A stretch of 64,000 nucleotides of DNA from Eublepharis macularius. Its lineage: Eukaryota > Chordata > Lepidosauria > Squamata > Eublepharidae. Location of the stretch: assembly GCF_028583425.1 (NCBI RefSeq), contig NC_072790.1, positions 155,614,397 to 155,678,396 on the forward strand, written 5' to 3'. The notes under the pieces are model-generated. The model saw nothing but the letters and a program-made list of their open reading frames with translations. It was not told the origin of the DNA and ran no database searches. The translations under genes and the position numbers were made by a program. Shown piece after piece: positions 46,843 through 58,811 of this stretch; within the stretch, counting starts at the first letter, position 1; every line of letters starts with the position of its first letter.

Positions 46843-47501
46843 GGAGACTCAGCATAAGCAAACTGCTTAAAAAAGCAGAAGGAGCTTTAAAGAAAGTTGC
46901 CAGTTTGGAAAAAAAGATTGGAATAACTTCTCAAGATGGCTGGTCCAGAGAAAAAATCATGATATTGGATTCTCGTTTAAGAGATAAAAATTTAAAATTT
47001 CGTGTGTTTTCATCAAATGCTGAAGCAGCAACAGAACTCACTATTTTTATGGCATCCTGGTTAGCTACTTCGCTAAAACTGGAGGAGGGGGTGATGCCTT
47101 TAATTGTGAGAACCTAGCAAGTTGGCAAAACAACAAATATTTCTGAGGCAGCCTCTTCCAGTAGAGATATAGTGATGGAGTTTGCTGATTACTGGACCAG
47201 GAGGAAAATCTTGATGGAAGCACGCCGGCAGAATGGCTTGGAATTCCAAGGAAGTAAGGTATCTGTATTTCCTGACCTCCCTTCAGAAATGCTCAAGATT
47301 CGTAGAGACTTAAAACCCACAGTTTCTAAATTGCAGGCAGCTGGGGTTAAATATCATCGGCTACGCTCTGGCAAAATGTTTGTGGAGTATAACCAAGCTC
47401 AATGTATTTCATATGACCATGCTTCTGGAGCAGCTCTTCTATCTGCACTGGGTTTTACTTTAGAGCAAGTGGGAACTAGAGCTGAAAAAAGAAAGACTTA
47501 A
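46843..47501 (+). pseudogene. L1 ORF1 protein with one stop codon
   Basis: One reading frame holds a coiled-coil piece (SKLLKKAEGALKKVASLEKK), the RRM-like part (KFRVFSSNAEAATELTIFM) and the C-terminal domain (FADYWTRRKILMEARRQ, SEMLKIRRDLKPTVSKLQAA). ORF1p binds L1 RNA and chaperones reverse transcription. A single TAG at 47115-47117 interrupts it in frame. The N terminus is not clearly present; the sequence before 46843 is a separate repeat. Confidence 0.7.
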
Positions 47502-48189
47502 TCTCCATTGACCTGCTAAAAGCAACAAATGTTTTGTTACTGAAGAAGCAGAGGATGGAGAAATAGAAATAGAGGGACTCTAAGTTCTAAACTCTGAAAA
47601 GTCTGGAAATGTTTCAATTAGTAAGTTGAATATGTAACAATCTTGAATTTTCTGTATGCAGGAAGCTGGGGGATATGGGTAGCAATTAGGTATGTGCTCC
47701 CACATCACAGATCTATGGGTGGGGCAGAATTCCTTTTTTTAGTCTTCTTTCCCAGCCCATCACTTGGGCTTCCCTAGTCCTGCTCAGTTTTTTCAAGTCT
47801 CTGTATATATACCTGTCTGATAATTAGTAATATTATATGGTTTAATACAAGAAGATAGATGATCTCCAAGAACCTGAGAAGTTAAGAGATTGTTGATTGT
47901 ATCAAAGCATTTAGAAATGATTGTGTTGTAAAGTTAAGTAAGGGAAAAAAGAAGAACATAGCTTAAATATAGGACCAGCAATGACACTGTGCTATCACTA
48001 TCTAATGTTAAGTTAAAGTTAGGTTGGGTGTGTATTGTAGATTCTCTATAAGGACTTGAAATAATATACTTCAAATGTATTTTTGTTTGGTTCTGAGATA
48101 ATATACTTCAAATGTATTTCTGTTTGGTTCTGTATTGTAATTAATTAGTTGTATATGGTTCTTCAATAAAACTTTATTTAAAAAAAAAG
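46843..48189 (+). mobile_element. L1-derived element with ORF1 only (HAL1-like)
   Basis: L1 ORF1 sequence (to 47501) is followed directly by about 690 bases of AT-rich non-coding sequence, an AATAAA signal near 48165 and a poly(A) run at 48179-48189. No endonuclease or RT is present. A 39-base tandem duplication lies in the 3' part near 48059-48140. The organisation matches half-L1 elements described in mammals. Confidence 0.6.
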
Positions 48190-49835
48190 AAACTAAGCAG
48201 CAAGAAAACTATTTTGCCTATTAGTTTTGAAGTATTCTACCAACAAACTTTAACTCAGCAATTTCATCCCCTGACTGCCTATATTCCATCCTTGTCTGTT
48301 CAATACAGTTGCTGTTTCTTTTTAACATTATTCATCCGCCAGTCACATTTCATACACAGAAGAAGAGGGCCCCAGCTTTTCCCCCATGAAGTTTCTGGGC
48401 TAGACTAAAAAGTGAAAAATATAACTGCTTATCAAGGTGGGACAGTAAGAACTTTACAACCATAAACAGAGACACGCTACTTGAGGTCGGTCAACCACAG
48501 TGAGCAAACTTAGGTTTTGGTGGGGAAATCTGCCTAAGGGTGGGGGAGTGAAGGGGATCCCTCATACTCATATCTCATTAATTTCCCCCCATTCCACCAT
48601 GTTTCTGAGATACCCACTAGACCTAAATTGTCATTTAGCACCAAGAACTCCAGCTCCCCACTCTTCTTGACTGAGAGATTTCTTGCATTCGCACATGGAT
48701 GTCTATAACATGTTTATCTGATCTAAGAGGCTGTTCACGGCAATCAACCCTGAACTGGTCTGAGACCTAGAAAAAAACTAAAGATCTTTTCCATATGATC
48801 CAATAAAGTATACCTCTATGATATTTTGTCATTTGTGCAACACTACCACTAGCACAACTAAGCTAAGATCTGGTTAGCCCTTCCCAAGATAAATTCTACA
48901 TTGAGGCTATACATATAGGTGCCATTTTCTTTGCTCTACTGGTCCTTTTTCCAGCTGCCAGAACTGTACAAATCACATTCACAACAGCTGCCTGGCAAGG
49001 GAGGTTTGCAAATTTGCATGGGGGTATGAGGTTCATATAGATAATCATGCGGAGGTCAATGTCTGAACAGGACCAACAGAATTCTGCATATGCCACAAAC
49101 TGTACACTTTTGCATGCATAGGAATGCATGTACAGGCATAGTACATGACAAATGTAGCTAAAATTCAACACAAGCAGCAGCTGCTGGTCACAGGCAGTCC
49201 AGAGAAAGGACCGACCAAAATGCCTCCTATTTTAGTGGCAGTACACTAAGGCACCACCAACAGCAGGCAGCATAAAAACCCCCTGAGAAAGCAAAAAATC
49301 ATGTGCATAATAAAGTATTTGAAAAACAATTACATAGAATGAAATAATGAAGCAGCCAAGTAATATTGGAAGAAGGACTTTTGAAAGCAGATTGTCAAAT
49401 AAATCACTAGTTAGACAGAGCTGCATTTGCTTTCTTAACAACAAAGAAGCAATAATACAGATGTTATTACTGTTCTTTGTTATTAATATTTAAAATGTAT
49501 ATTTCAGGCTCAGTCCTTTGTGACCGGGGAAAGTAACCAGCAGAGACATGACCTAGTTGCTTTGCTGCTCAACATATCTTCTGTATCAGCTCCTAGGATG
49601 TTTTCCAAGGGCAGTTCAAAGGGCTGGGGGCTTACCTATAAACTCAAATGGCCTGGGCCTAGTCTCTCTGAAAGACTGCCTGCTTTTGGACCAGTTTGCT
49701 TGATTACTGACTTGACACCCTTCTGTGGCTACCCTGCCCTCCAAAGCAAGGCGGAGTGACCTGCAGTAAGACTGCCTTGGCAGTGGCGCTCTGTCTTCAG
49801 AATTCTTTTCCTGGCAAGCAATCACAGTTGGCTTT
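48190..49835. other. no gene seen
   Basis: Plain sequence; short minus frames at 48896-49171 and 49232-49444 have no signature. Confidence 0.45.
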
Positions 49836-49837
49836 GA

Positions 49838-50045
49838 ACACCTGAGGCTGCTTTCTACTGAATCAGACCACTGGTTCCTCAAGGTCAGTATTGTCTATTT
49901 AGACTAGCAGGAGTTCTCCAGATTCTTAGGCAGAGGTTTTTGACATCACCTACTACCTGATCCTTTTAACTGGAGATACCGGGGACTAAACCAGGACCTT
50001 CTGCATGCCAAGTATATGCTCTGCCCTTTAGCCACGGCCCCTCCT
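49838..50045 (-). mobile_element. tRNA-derived SINE, second family, reverse
   Basis: Reverse complement starts GGGGCCGTGGCTAAAGGGCA and contains CATGCAGAAGGTCCTGGTTT and CTCCAGTTAAAAGGATCAGG. A degraded piece of the same family lies at about 51575-51650. It has lost tRNA function. Confidence 0.65.
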
Positions 50046-50049
50046 TTCA

Positions 50050-51295
50050 CCTCATAGGCAAAGGTTTGTCAATTTTGATGTGTTTTTGGATGCTCCTTGT
50101 TTTTTTCAGGTCTATCTGTTTTAGTTTTAAGCCTTCCTCAATGGCTTGCTTGGCATTGATTTGTTTCATATGGTTTTATAGTTTTAATTGGATTAATATT
50201 AAAACTGAAGTTTTAAAACTGAAGTTAAGTTGTTTGGACACGTGATATAATCATTTTCAAAACATTATATAAAAAAGCAAAGTCGCAGGACTCCTGAACA
50301 AATGCTCTAAGGATGCTTCATGCAGATTTGGGAGTGAGATTTAATACATCTTGGGCACAAACCATTGAGAAGTTCATGTCCCATCAATATGAATGGGAGC
50401 AGAGACCCATCTACAGGGAAACATCTTCAGGGGACCCAGTGTGTATACAAATTGTCAGCTGTGGGGCACAATGCTGCAAAAAACAGGGCACCTCCACAGC
50501 TGATGTACCTGTAAATGCATGCAGCTTTCTGCAAGAGGGGCCGTGCCAGTGGATGTGATCCTGCTCCCCCCTCCCCCATGAAGAGAATGGGCTTTGAGCC
50601 ATCTGGATCCAAAGCTCCAGTTCTGAAAAGCGAGTTCTCACTTGCACTGAATATACTATGTTTAATAATCAATTTCTTTAAAGCGTAGCATCTTCTAAAA
50701 CATTCCTGCATTAATGATTTTAGAAAATGTATTCCTTTTGTAAGAATTACAACTGGCATTGTTTTTCATTTTTATTTAACAGCAGCAATGTTTATGTTGT
50801 GGCAACATTACCTAGTGATAAATTAGTTCACTAATTTAGAAATCTCACTGTTGCCACACCCAGCCAAACACTGAACAAATTATTCACTTATTTTCCAAAG
50901 GCATTAACAAACACTGAATTTATGTCCCATAGGACACTAAGAGCAGAACAACTGCCCAGCAGTTTCCATAAAGGAGAGCAATTGATGGTTTGTGTAACTT
51001 TCTTAGAGCTAAAAATGTATATGAGAGAATAACTCAGCCTGAAATGTTTATGATCAATATCAGCTTCTACCGCACAAGTTTATGAACAAAAAGAGACGAT
51101 TTGCATACATTCCAAAAGCTTAGTTGACAAGTGCAGTAAACGGCCCATAACACTTGCTGGATGTAACTGAACAATGTGGAATAAGAGACAGAGAATAAGA
51201 GACAGAGTTGCCTAGTGGATGTGGGAATCCCACATTCAGATCTCATCCTTGCCACATGTTCACTGTGTTGCCTTAGACAAGTCTTTCTTTTTATA
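50050..51295. other. no gene seen
   Basis: Plain AT-rich sequence without a recognised repeat or gene. Confidence 0.45.
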
Positions 51296-51362
51296 TATAA
51301 ATGTTGTTAAATAAATAAATATATAAATAAATAAGTAAATAAATAAATAAATAAATAAATAT
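51296..51362. repeat. TAAA simple repeat
   Basis: Tandem TAAA/AAAT units with minor interruptions. Confidence 0.9.
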
Positions 51363-51678
51363 TGGAGTGATGGGGTAGAGGACAGTTTCTTTTATGATAA
51401 ACTGCAAGATTTGAGTAATTTTTAATTGGACAGAAAACACAGGCATAAATGTGTTCTTCAGCATACATGAATATATGAATTTATCTTTTGTAAAATCACT
51501 CCATTTATCCACCTATTTTAGTATAGCATATTCTGACTGGTGGAAGCCCTTCAGGATCTTTCTCATAAGAACTACCTCAGATCCTTTTACCCGAAAATAT
51601 CAGGGACTTTCTGCATGCAAGAAGTATGCTCTAATTGTCATGGGTCCCAAGATGCTTGGGAGAAAGGACAGTATATAA

Positions 51679-52785
51679 TTTTTTGTTAACTTTTTATTCA
51701 TAATTTTTTTTTGTTTTCATATCAACAAATGAACTCAATAATACTATGTACACTAGACAATACAGCACATAGTCAGGAGGAGAAGTACAATAGGCAACTA
51801 GATATATGCACAAATTAAAAATTGTATAGAAGGTGTGTGTCTAGATAATTACAAACTTTTTCTTAACGTGTACTCCATATAATGAAGTGGATTCTCAAAG
51901 GCTGAAAAGGTCCACAGGATACTACTTACTCGGTTTAGTATCATAATTGATCATGTAGTCAAGATCCGGTACCCAATCCTCCAAAAAACTGGACTGTAAG
52001 TTTGCTTAGTCTGTTTGTTTGAGTTGGTAGGTTATTTTTTCCATTTAAAAAAGTCCCAAATTTTGTTATGCCAAATTAGAATTGAAGGAGGTTTGGGATT
52101 TTTCCACATAGTAGCTACAGTGGCCTTGGCTGCAGCCAAAAGAGAGGCAATTAATTTCCTTGGGCCTCCTGGTAAATCCTGTTCTGACCATAAATTGAGC
52201 AGAACTAGTTCAGGTTTTAAAGGGATTGCATATCCTGTGATTTGTTTAATGTGTGCAATTACATCAGATCAGAACTTTCTGACCACTTTACAGGTCCATC
52301 AACAATGAAAAAAGGCACCTGTTCCCCCGCATAATTTCCAACACTTCAGGGAGATGGATTTATTTATGAAGTGGAGTTTCTGAGGGTAAAGTACCATCTT
52401 GTCATTAATTTGATTGACTGGATTCTAACATTTATAGATCCGGATTTAAAAATAGTTGAGTTCCTAATGTTAGACCGTTGAGGATCAGATATAACTAAAT
52501 TGCAATTTGTTTCCCAGGCTGTCTGGTAAGAAAATGATTTAGTTTTGGAAGTTGTAAGCAGTAACTTATACATTTTTGAAGTGCAGCCTTTACAGGTGTC
52601 CTTTACAAGTTTTAAAAGATTTTCAAATTCAGTTGTTGCACGAGATGTGTTTTTCATAGAAGGTTGACTAAGCAGGTGATTGTTTTGAAAATATTGGAAC
52701 CATGGACCCTTACAAATCTAGCTTTGCTTCAATCTTTTGTTTGGAAAAAAGGATGCCATTTTTTTGCCACATCTAATATTCTAGT
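51679..52785 (-). mobile_element. L1 3' end, minus strand (ORF2 C terminus and poly(A))
   Basis: Poly(T) at 51679-51715 marks the 3' tail on the minus strand. The minus frame 52657-52364 encodes the L1 ORF2 C-terminal region with KGCTSKMYKLLL and SINVRIQSIKLMTRWYF. Further L1-like sequence runs left to the tail. The rest of an L1 in the same orientation lies beyond the block at 52789-59066. Confidence 0.65.
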
Positions 52786-52788
52786 TAA

Positions 52789-53110
52789 GGCACTTTTCAC
52801 ACTAGAATTTTAAAGTGTGTCTGTACCTGTTCCACGTCCCATGTTTGCAGGGGTTTCACACTTACAAGCTAGTCATGGGACGTGGTGCCACTCTTTCCCC
52901 CCATTACCCTGAATTTTCTCCCTGCAGACATACCACGATGTTAATTTTTAATCAGCTGCCCAGTCGGGGCTGATACGATTAATGCCAATGTGAACATTTT
53001 TCAGCGCTCCCCACTCTCCTTTTTCCTGGGAACTAATTGGTTTGTGTGGAATTAACCACACCCACCGGACTCAGCTCTCTGAACTCCTTTTCCGCCATTT
53101 TTTTGGGCTG
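52789..53110. mobile_element. Harbinger-type end related to the 15.2-kb element
   Basis: GGCACTTTTCACACTAG follows a TAA (52786-52788). The next 300 bases parallel 16717-17050: GTCATGGGAC, AGATACCACGAT-like and AACCACACCCAC with TCCGCCATTTTT occur in the same order. It is non-coding; I did not find the opposite end. Confidence 0.55.
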
Positions 53111-53357
53111 CTCTGCAGCCCTCCTGAAAACCACCCACTCCCACCCCACTTTTTCCAGTGGTAAGGCAGGACTTCAATTTGCACGGCACGTTTTTTTAAA
53201 ACTCTGAGCATATCTAGTAACATTCCTGCATTACTACATCTTCTGACAGACAAGCCTCCCCCCATGCCACTCCTTCAACCACCCACCCCCACCCCACTGT
53301 TCCTGGGGTAAGGCAGGACTTGCCTCCCCAGGGGTAAGGCACGGTGTGGGGGAGAAG

Positions 53358-53637
53358 ACTTATACCCACCCCTGGCTCAGCTGAGATGCACTGAGTTGGG
53401 TCTTGGCTGGGATGCCCGCTCTCGTGCTCCACAGCCGGGCTGCAGAGCACGAGAGCCGCCTCGTTTGAGCCCCGGACTGCGGAGCCCGAGAGCAGGCATC
53501 CCAGCCAAGCCCTGGCTCAGCATGTCTCAGCTGAGCCAGGGGTGGGTATGAGTCTGCTCCTCCACCACCATGCCATGAGTCTGCTCCCCCCCACTGGGCC
53601 TCGCTCTTCCCGAAATTCGGAAGAGCGAGGCCCAGTG
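53358..53637. repeat. two successive GC-rich palindromes
   Basis: The first has arms at about 53358-53430 and 53485-53555 (TACCCACCCCTGGCTCAGCT against its complement). The second (53592-53637) is CACTGGGCCTCGCTCTTCC and its complement almost back to back. GAGGCCAA/GAGGCTGAG direct repeats follow to 53730. Confidence 0.65.
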
Positions 53638-54421
53638 AGGCTGAGTGAGGCTGAGTAGAGCCAAGCTGCCCAAACCCCGGAAGAGCGAGGCCAAATGAGG
53701 CCAAGCAGGACCAGGTAGAGCCGAGTTGCCCAAACCCTCAACATTGTGTTTCCTAGCTTCCTGAGTCTGATACTAGCAACGCCTGACGCTTGGTGAACAA
53801 CTGCGGCCAGCTACCCGATTACCCTGATGCTGGGAGGATTCCTGGTCCTCCCAAGCGGCTGGAGGTTTGGGAGCTGGCATACAAAGGAGTCGAAGGCTGG
53901 TCGCCAGGAGAGTCATCAATGCTGCCTGAGGCAGAATAGACCAAGTGGAGAGGAGAGACTATGCTACCGGGACAGTTGAGTCTGGGTCAAAACCCTGCCA
54001 GGCTGGAAGTGAGGACAGCAAGAGAAGGCTCGGGGCAAGCAGTCTGGGGCCAGTATTTATTCCATCAAACACCCCTTTATTGGCGTCTGGCTTTGATGGT
54101 AGGTGTGGTGTTTTGTTGTGCATTACCTGTCTTGCCCTCATGTTGTTGGCGAAGTGGGAATGACTCTGTGCCAGCCTGGAAGAGGCCAAGTGGCCTGAGA
54201 GACTATCACTGTATCAGACAGCTTAATGGCATATTTGAGGGACACCCTTTAAAATGGCTGAGGGGATTTGCCACTGACAATAGTTGGGAGTGCCTGGATC
54301 TAGGATTGGGGGTATTCAGCCTCTGAAGGTCTGGGAATGAGATGTTTTACTGCCCCTTTTTACTCAGTAGTAAACTAAGTGGGGGCATTGGCTGAGGGAT
54401 ATTGGAATGTATATGCCTGTA

Positions 54422-54929
54422 TTATCGAAGGCTTTCATGGCCGGAGAACGATGGCTGTTGTGGGTTTTCCGGGCTGTATTGCCGTGGTCTTGGCATTGTA
54501 GTTTCTGACGTTTCGCCAGCAGCTGTGGCTGGCATCTTCAGAGGTGTAGCACCAAAAGAACGTCAGGAACTACAATGCCAAGACCACGGCAATACAGCCC
54601 AGAAAACCCACAACAGCCATCGTTCTCTGGCTGTGAAAGCCTTCGACAATACATCGAACACCTCTACGGGGAGGAAACATTCCAACAGACCCGGAGATTG
54701 GAAACACTTCGGAACAAGAAAGCACATCTACTCTGTTCTTTAACCTTCCTCCTACGCTGCAGGGACACAAGAACCATTCCATCTTTTCTCACAACTAAAA
54801 GAATCTTCAGAGAGATCTCTGTCTTTTGGTGCTACACCTCTGAAGATGCCAGCCACAGCTGCTGGCGAAACGTCAGGAACTACAATGCCAAGACCACGGC
54901 AATACAGCCCGGAAAACCCACAACAGCCA
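54422..54929. mobile_element. internally deleted PLE with head-to-head pLTRs
   Basis: TATATGCCTGTA flanks both sides (54410-54421 and 54930-54941). The order is: inverted pLTR piece (54422-54552), direct pLTR piece (54553-54655), a short start of the PLE coding region (LLCSLTFLLRCRDTRTIPSF, about 54725-54800), then a second direct pLTR piece to 54929. Nearly all of the RT and endonuclease is deleted. Confidence 0.75.
54837..54877 (+). ncRNA. hammerhead-like core in PLE pLTR (copy 2)
   Basis: Same layout and sequence as 557-597: CCT, CTGAAGA, 6-bp stem II, GAAAC, GTC, AGG. An inverted copy lies at about 54506-54544 (minus), and further copies at 61491-61531 and 62517-62557, with GAAAT and TGAAA changes respectively. 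Confidence 0.4.
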
Positions 54930-55189
54930 TATATGCCTGTAATTGAGGGTAGCTGGGTCCTGTTGTATTGTATAGCTGTGGGATATGTTATGGAATGGTG
55001 GGGGGGTTGTGAGAGAGGAGACAGGTAGAAGGCAAGGGATCCCAGTGTTCTGGGGTCAAGGGAGGTATGGTAGTGGGACACGGATGAGGAATGGAAGGCC
55101 ATGGAGATGTGGTAGGGCTTGGTATCCTTCAAATCTGTGTCCCATCCCGAGGAATGCTGGTTGTGGGGCTAGGAAGACAAACTGCCTCC

Positions 55190-58040
55190 CTCCGACACTG
55201 CTGTTGTGCAATGCCAGGTCCATTAATAATAAGACCAGAACACTGCAGGATTGTTTTGCAATGGAAAATGTGGACCTGGTCTGCATGACCGAGACCTGGG
55301 TGAGGGATGGCGAAACGATCGCCCTGAAAGAACTGGGCCCCCCAGGATTCTCGGTCCTTCATCAGTCTGCAATGGATGGTCAGGGGGAGGGGTGGCAATT
55401 TGCATCCGAGAGTCTTTCTCCTTCAGGCCCTCTCTGCACCAAAGATCACTGGCATTGACTGTGTGGGCCTGACGTGGGACGCTGTGGGGAGTTTGGCTAT
55501 CTGTCTGGTGTACTGACCGCCTAGCGCACCAGCAGCTACCCTGTTGAACCTGTTGGAGGTGGTGGTGGGGTGGACTTTGGAGCACCCTAGGCTATTAGTC
55601 TTGGGTGACTTCAATGTCCATGTCGATGATGCAGCCTCCTCACAGGCTGCAGACCTAGTGTTATCCATGGCAGCACTGGGACTCTCCCAATTTGTTTCAG
55701 CTCCCACACATCAAGCGGGCCACACGCTGGATTTGATCTTTGGGATGGGGATTCAGGTGGACCTTGATTCCATTAGAGGAGTGTCATAGTCAGACCACTC
55801 TGTCCTGAAGGCTTGTCTGGGAGTACCAGCTCCCCCCCTGTATAGGCAGTGAGCTAATTTATGCTCACCCGCAGAGACTAATGGATCCAACTGGTTTCCA
55901 GAATGCTCTGCGGGATCTAATGCCCCCTGGTGGTTCATTGGATGAGCTGGTAGGGGACTGGCATGGCCATCTCTCAGAAGCCATTGATGCAATCCCCCCC
56001 CCCCGTCGCCCTCTCTGTCCCCATGCCAGACTGGCTCCCTGGTATACAGAGGAGGTAAAAAGGATGAAGCGGGAACTGAGCAGCTGGAGCAAGTGTGGCA
56101 GAGGAATCAGGACAGAGAGGCGAGATCATCTTATAGAGCGTTTATGAAGACCTGTGAGGTGGCTGTGAAGGCGGCAAAGAAGGATTACTTTGCCGCCTCC
56201 ATAGCATCTGCTAGCTCACACCCAGTGAAATTGTTTTAAGTAGTTCAATCCTTGGTCTCCCTATCACAGGGAGACTGCCAAATTGAAAATTCACCCATTA
56301 CCTGTGAGGCTTTTGGGAGCTTTTTTGCAGATAAAGTTCTGTCTCTCTGCCGCGATCTACCAGCCACAGTTGACACAGTAAGTGAACTGGAGACCCCTTG
56401 GCTGTCTTCAGGTCCGACTTTAGATGACTTCAGTCCAGTCTCCCAGGAGGATGTTGACAGGATCCTGCGGCTGGTGAGGCCTATGTGCTCCTTGGACCCT
56501 TGCCCCTTGTGGCTGGTTAAGGCCAGCACAGATAGGCTGAGTGCCCCATTGAAGGTAAGTATTAACTCATCATTGAGCTCTGGGGTTTTCCCCAGGGCGT
56601 TGAAAGAAGCCATAGTGAGGCCTCTTCTGAAAAAAATAGCTTTAGACCCCACTGATCCGTCCAGTTACCTCCCAGTCTCAAACCTCCCGTTTCTAGGTAA
56701 GGTGATTGAACGGGCGGTGGTGGAGCAGCTGCAGGTCTTCCTGGAAGACACATCGGTCCTGGACCCATTCCAGCCTGGCTTCCATCCGGGTCATGGGACT
56801 GAGACAGTGCTAGTCACCCTCACAGACGATCTCCGTAGGCAGCTGATCGGGGCGGGGCGGCACTGCTGGCATTGCTAGCTCTCTCAGCAGTGTTTGACAC
56901 AGTTGACTATGAACTGTTGACCCACCGCCTCGCCAATGTGGGGATTCAAGGGATTACCTTGTAGTGGCTCGTCTCTTTCCTCCATGATCGGGGACAGAGT
57001 GTGGCACTTGGGGGGAGGCTATCAGTACGCCATCCTTTGGTGTGTGGTGTCCCACAAGGGGCAATACTCTCCCCTGTTATTCAATCTTTATATGTGCCCC
57101 CTTGCCCAGCTGGTATGGAGTTTCGGACTGGGTTGCCACCAATATACAGAGGACACCCAGCTGTATCTGCTGATGGATGACCAGCCTGGCTCCGCCCCTA
57201 GTACCCTAAAAAGATCCCTGGAGGCTGTGTCTGGGTGGGTGCGGCAGAGCAGACTGAAGTTAAACCCTACAAAGACAGAGGTCCTGTACTTGAGCCATGG
57301 TGCAGTGGATAGGGGGATCCAGCTTCCAGGGTTCGATGGGGCACCACTTGTGCCCATACGAGCAGTCAGGAGTCTTGGCGTGACACTGGACTCCACCTTA
57401 TCAATGGAGGCCCAGGTCACGGCAGTTGCCCAGTCTGCCTTTTTTCACCTTCAGCAGGCCGGGCAATTTGCCCCCTATCTTTCAACCCATGACCTAACTA
57501 CGGTGATCCATACAATGGTCATCGCCAGATTAGACTACTGTAACTCACTCTACACAGGGCTTCCCTTGAGTCTGACCCAGAAGTTGCAGTGAGTCCAGAA
57601 TGCTGCTGCATGTGTCCTGGTGGGTACACCGTACGGGGCACATGCGACTCCAACCTTGCAGCAGCTGCACTGGCTCCCCGTGGAGTTCTGGATCAGGTTC
57701 AAAGTCTTGGTCTTAACCTATAAAACCCTAAACGGACTGGGACCGGCATATCTGAGGGATCACCTCTCCTCGTATGTACCCCAGAGAGTGCTTAGAATAG
57801 CAGAAAAACATCTACTGGTGGTCCCTAGCAGTAGGGAAGCTCAACTGGCCTCGACCAGGGCCAGGGCATTTTCAGTCCTGGCCCCAGTTGGTGGAACTCT
57901 CTGTCTGAGGACATTCAGGCCCACCAAGACCTTGTATCCTTTCAGCAGGCCTGCAAGACCGAGATGTTCCACCAGGCATTTGATTGAGGCCAGTATTCAG
58001 ATCCACCGATTGGCCTCCCTGCCTGTCTCCTATTAGTGGG
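55190..58040 (+). pseudogene. L2-like LINE endonuclease-reverse transcriptase, many frameshifts
   Basis: The endonuclease part shows LLLCNARSINNKTRTLQDC, VDLVCMTETWV and LVLGDFNVHVDDAASSQA with GHTLDLIFG (55200-55790). The RT part shows NLPFLGKVIERAVVEQLQ, DPFQPGFHPGHGTETVLVTL (56670-56830) and HQYTEDTQLYLLM, where the YADD centre has become YTED (near 57140), then KLNPTKTEVLYLSHGA. The C-terminal end continues with LDYCNSLYTGLP and LHWLPVEFWIRFKVLVLTYK to about 58030. At least six frame changes or stops make it inactive. It is clearly distinct from the CR1 at 31950. Confidence 0.75.
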
Positions 58041-58076
58041 GGGCTATATGAGCAATCTGCCCCATGTAGGAATGGT

Positions 58077-58811
58077 AAGCAACAAAAAGAAGGCGCCTTC
58101 AGTACAAACAAAAGAGAATGGTGGAAAACCACAATAGAAGGCTAAGTACTGGCAATAATGAACACTGATAGCAATAAACAATTACATTCGCATCTACAAA
58201 CAACAGTACATTCAGTCAAAAGTAGTGATAACACAATAAAAGGAAGTCAAGTAAATAAGGCTAATATACACTCAGAGTTCAATAAACAAGTTAAACACAC
58301 ATTCCTTGTGAGCAATTAACATAAGCAAAAGTTAAATGATGGACCGGAGTGCTGTGTTACTGTAAGTGCAGCAGGACTGAGAACAACTGTACTCCAGCAA
58401 ATTTAAACAGGGGCAATGCCCAAATCAACAGAAAAGTTTTTCAGTCCAGAGATCCAAGAGAATGGTGCCCAGAAGACATGAAATATGTCACCCTGCCCGA
58501 CATTCAGGGCCAGCAGGTTCCTGATGTTTCCAACAGCCTTCCTCAGGGATGGATGAATTTCACAAAGCAGTAAAAATATCTACAGTCGCACCAACAAGTT
58601 AAAGGTCCATAGTAACAATAAGTCAAAGGTCCAAAGTAGCAATTGGCGCTTGATTGCCTTATTTACTTGACTCCCTTTTACTGTGTTATCACGACTTTTG
58701 ACTGAATATACTGTTGTTTGTAGATGCAAATGTAATTGTTTATTGCTATCAGTGTTCATTATGGCCAGTACTTAGCCTTTTAATGTGGTTTTCCACCATT
58801 CTCTTTTGTTT
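58077..58811. mobile_element. PLE-type element with 155-bp inverted ends
   Basis: CCATGTAGGAATGGT (58062-58076) recurs at 58812-58826 as a perfect 15-base duplication. Arms 58107-58261 and 58656-58810 are near-identical inverted copies (GAGAATGGTGGAAAACCACA at the outer side). Between them, on the minus strand, lies CCCTGAGGAAGGC with TGTTGGAAACATC (58520-58549), a PLE pLTR-like motif. No protein is encoded. Confidence 0.6.
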
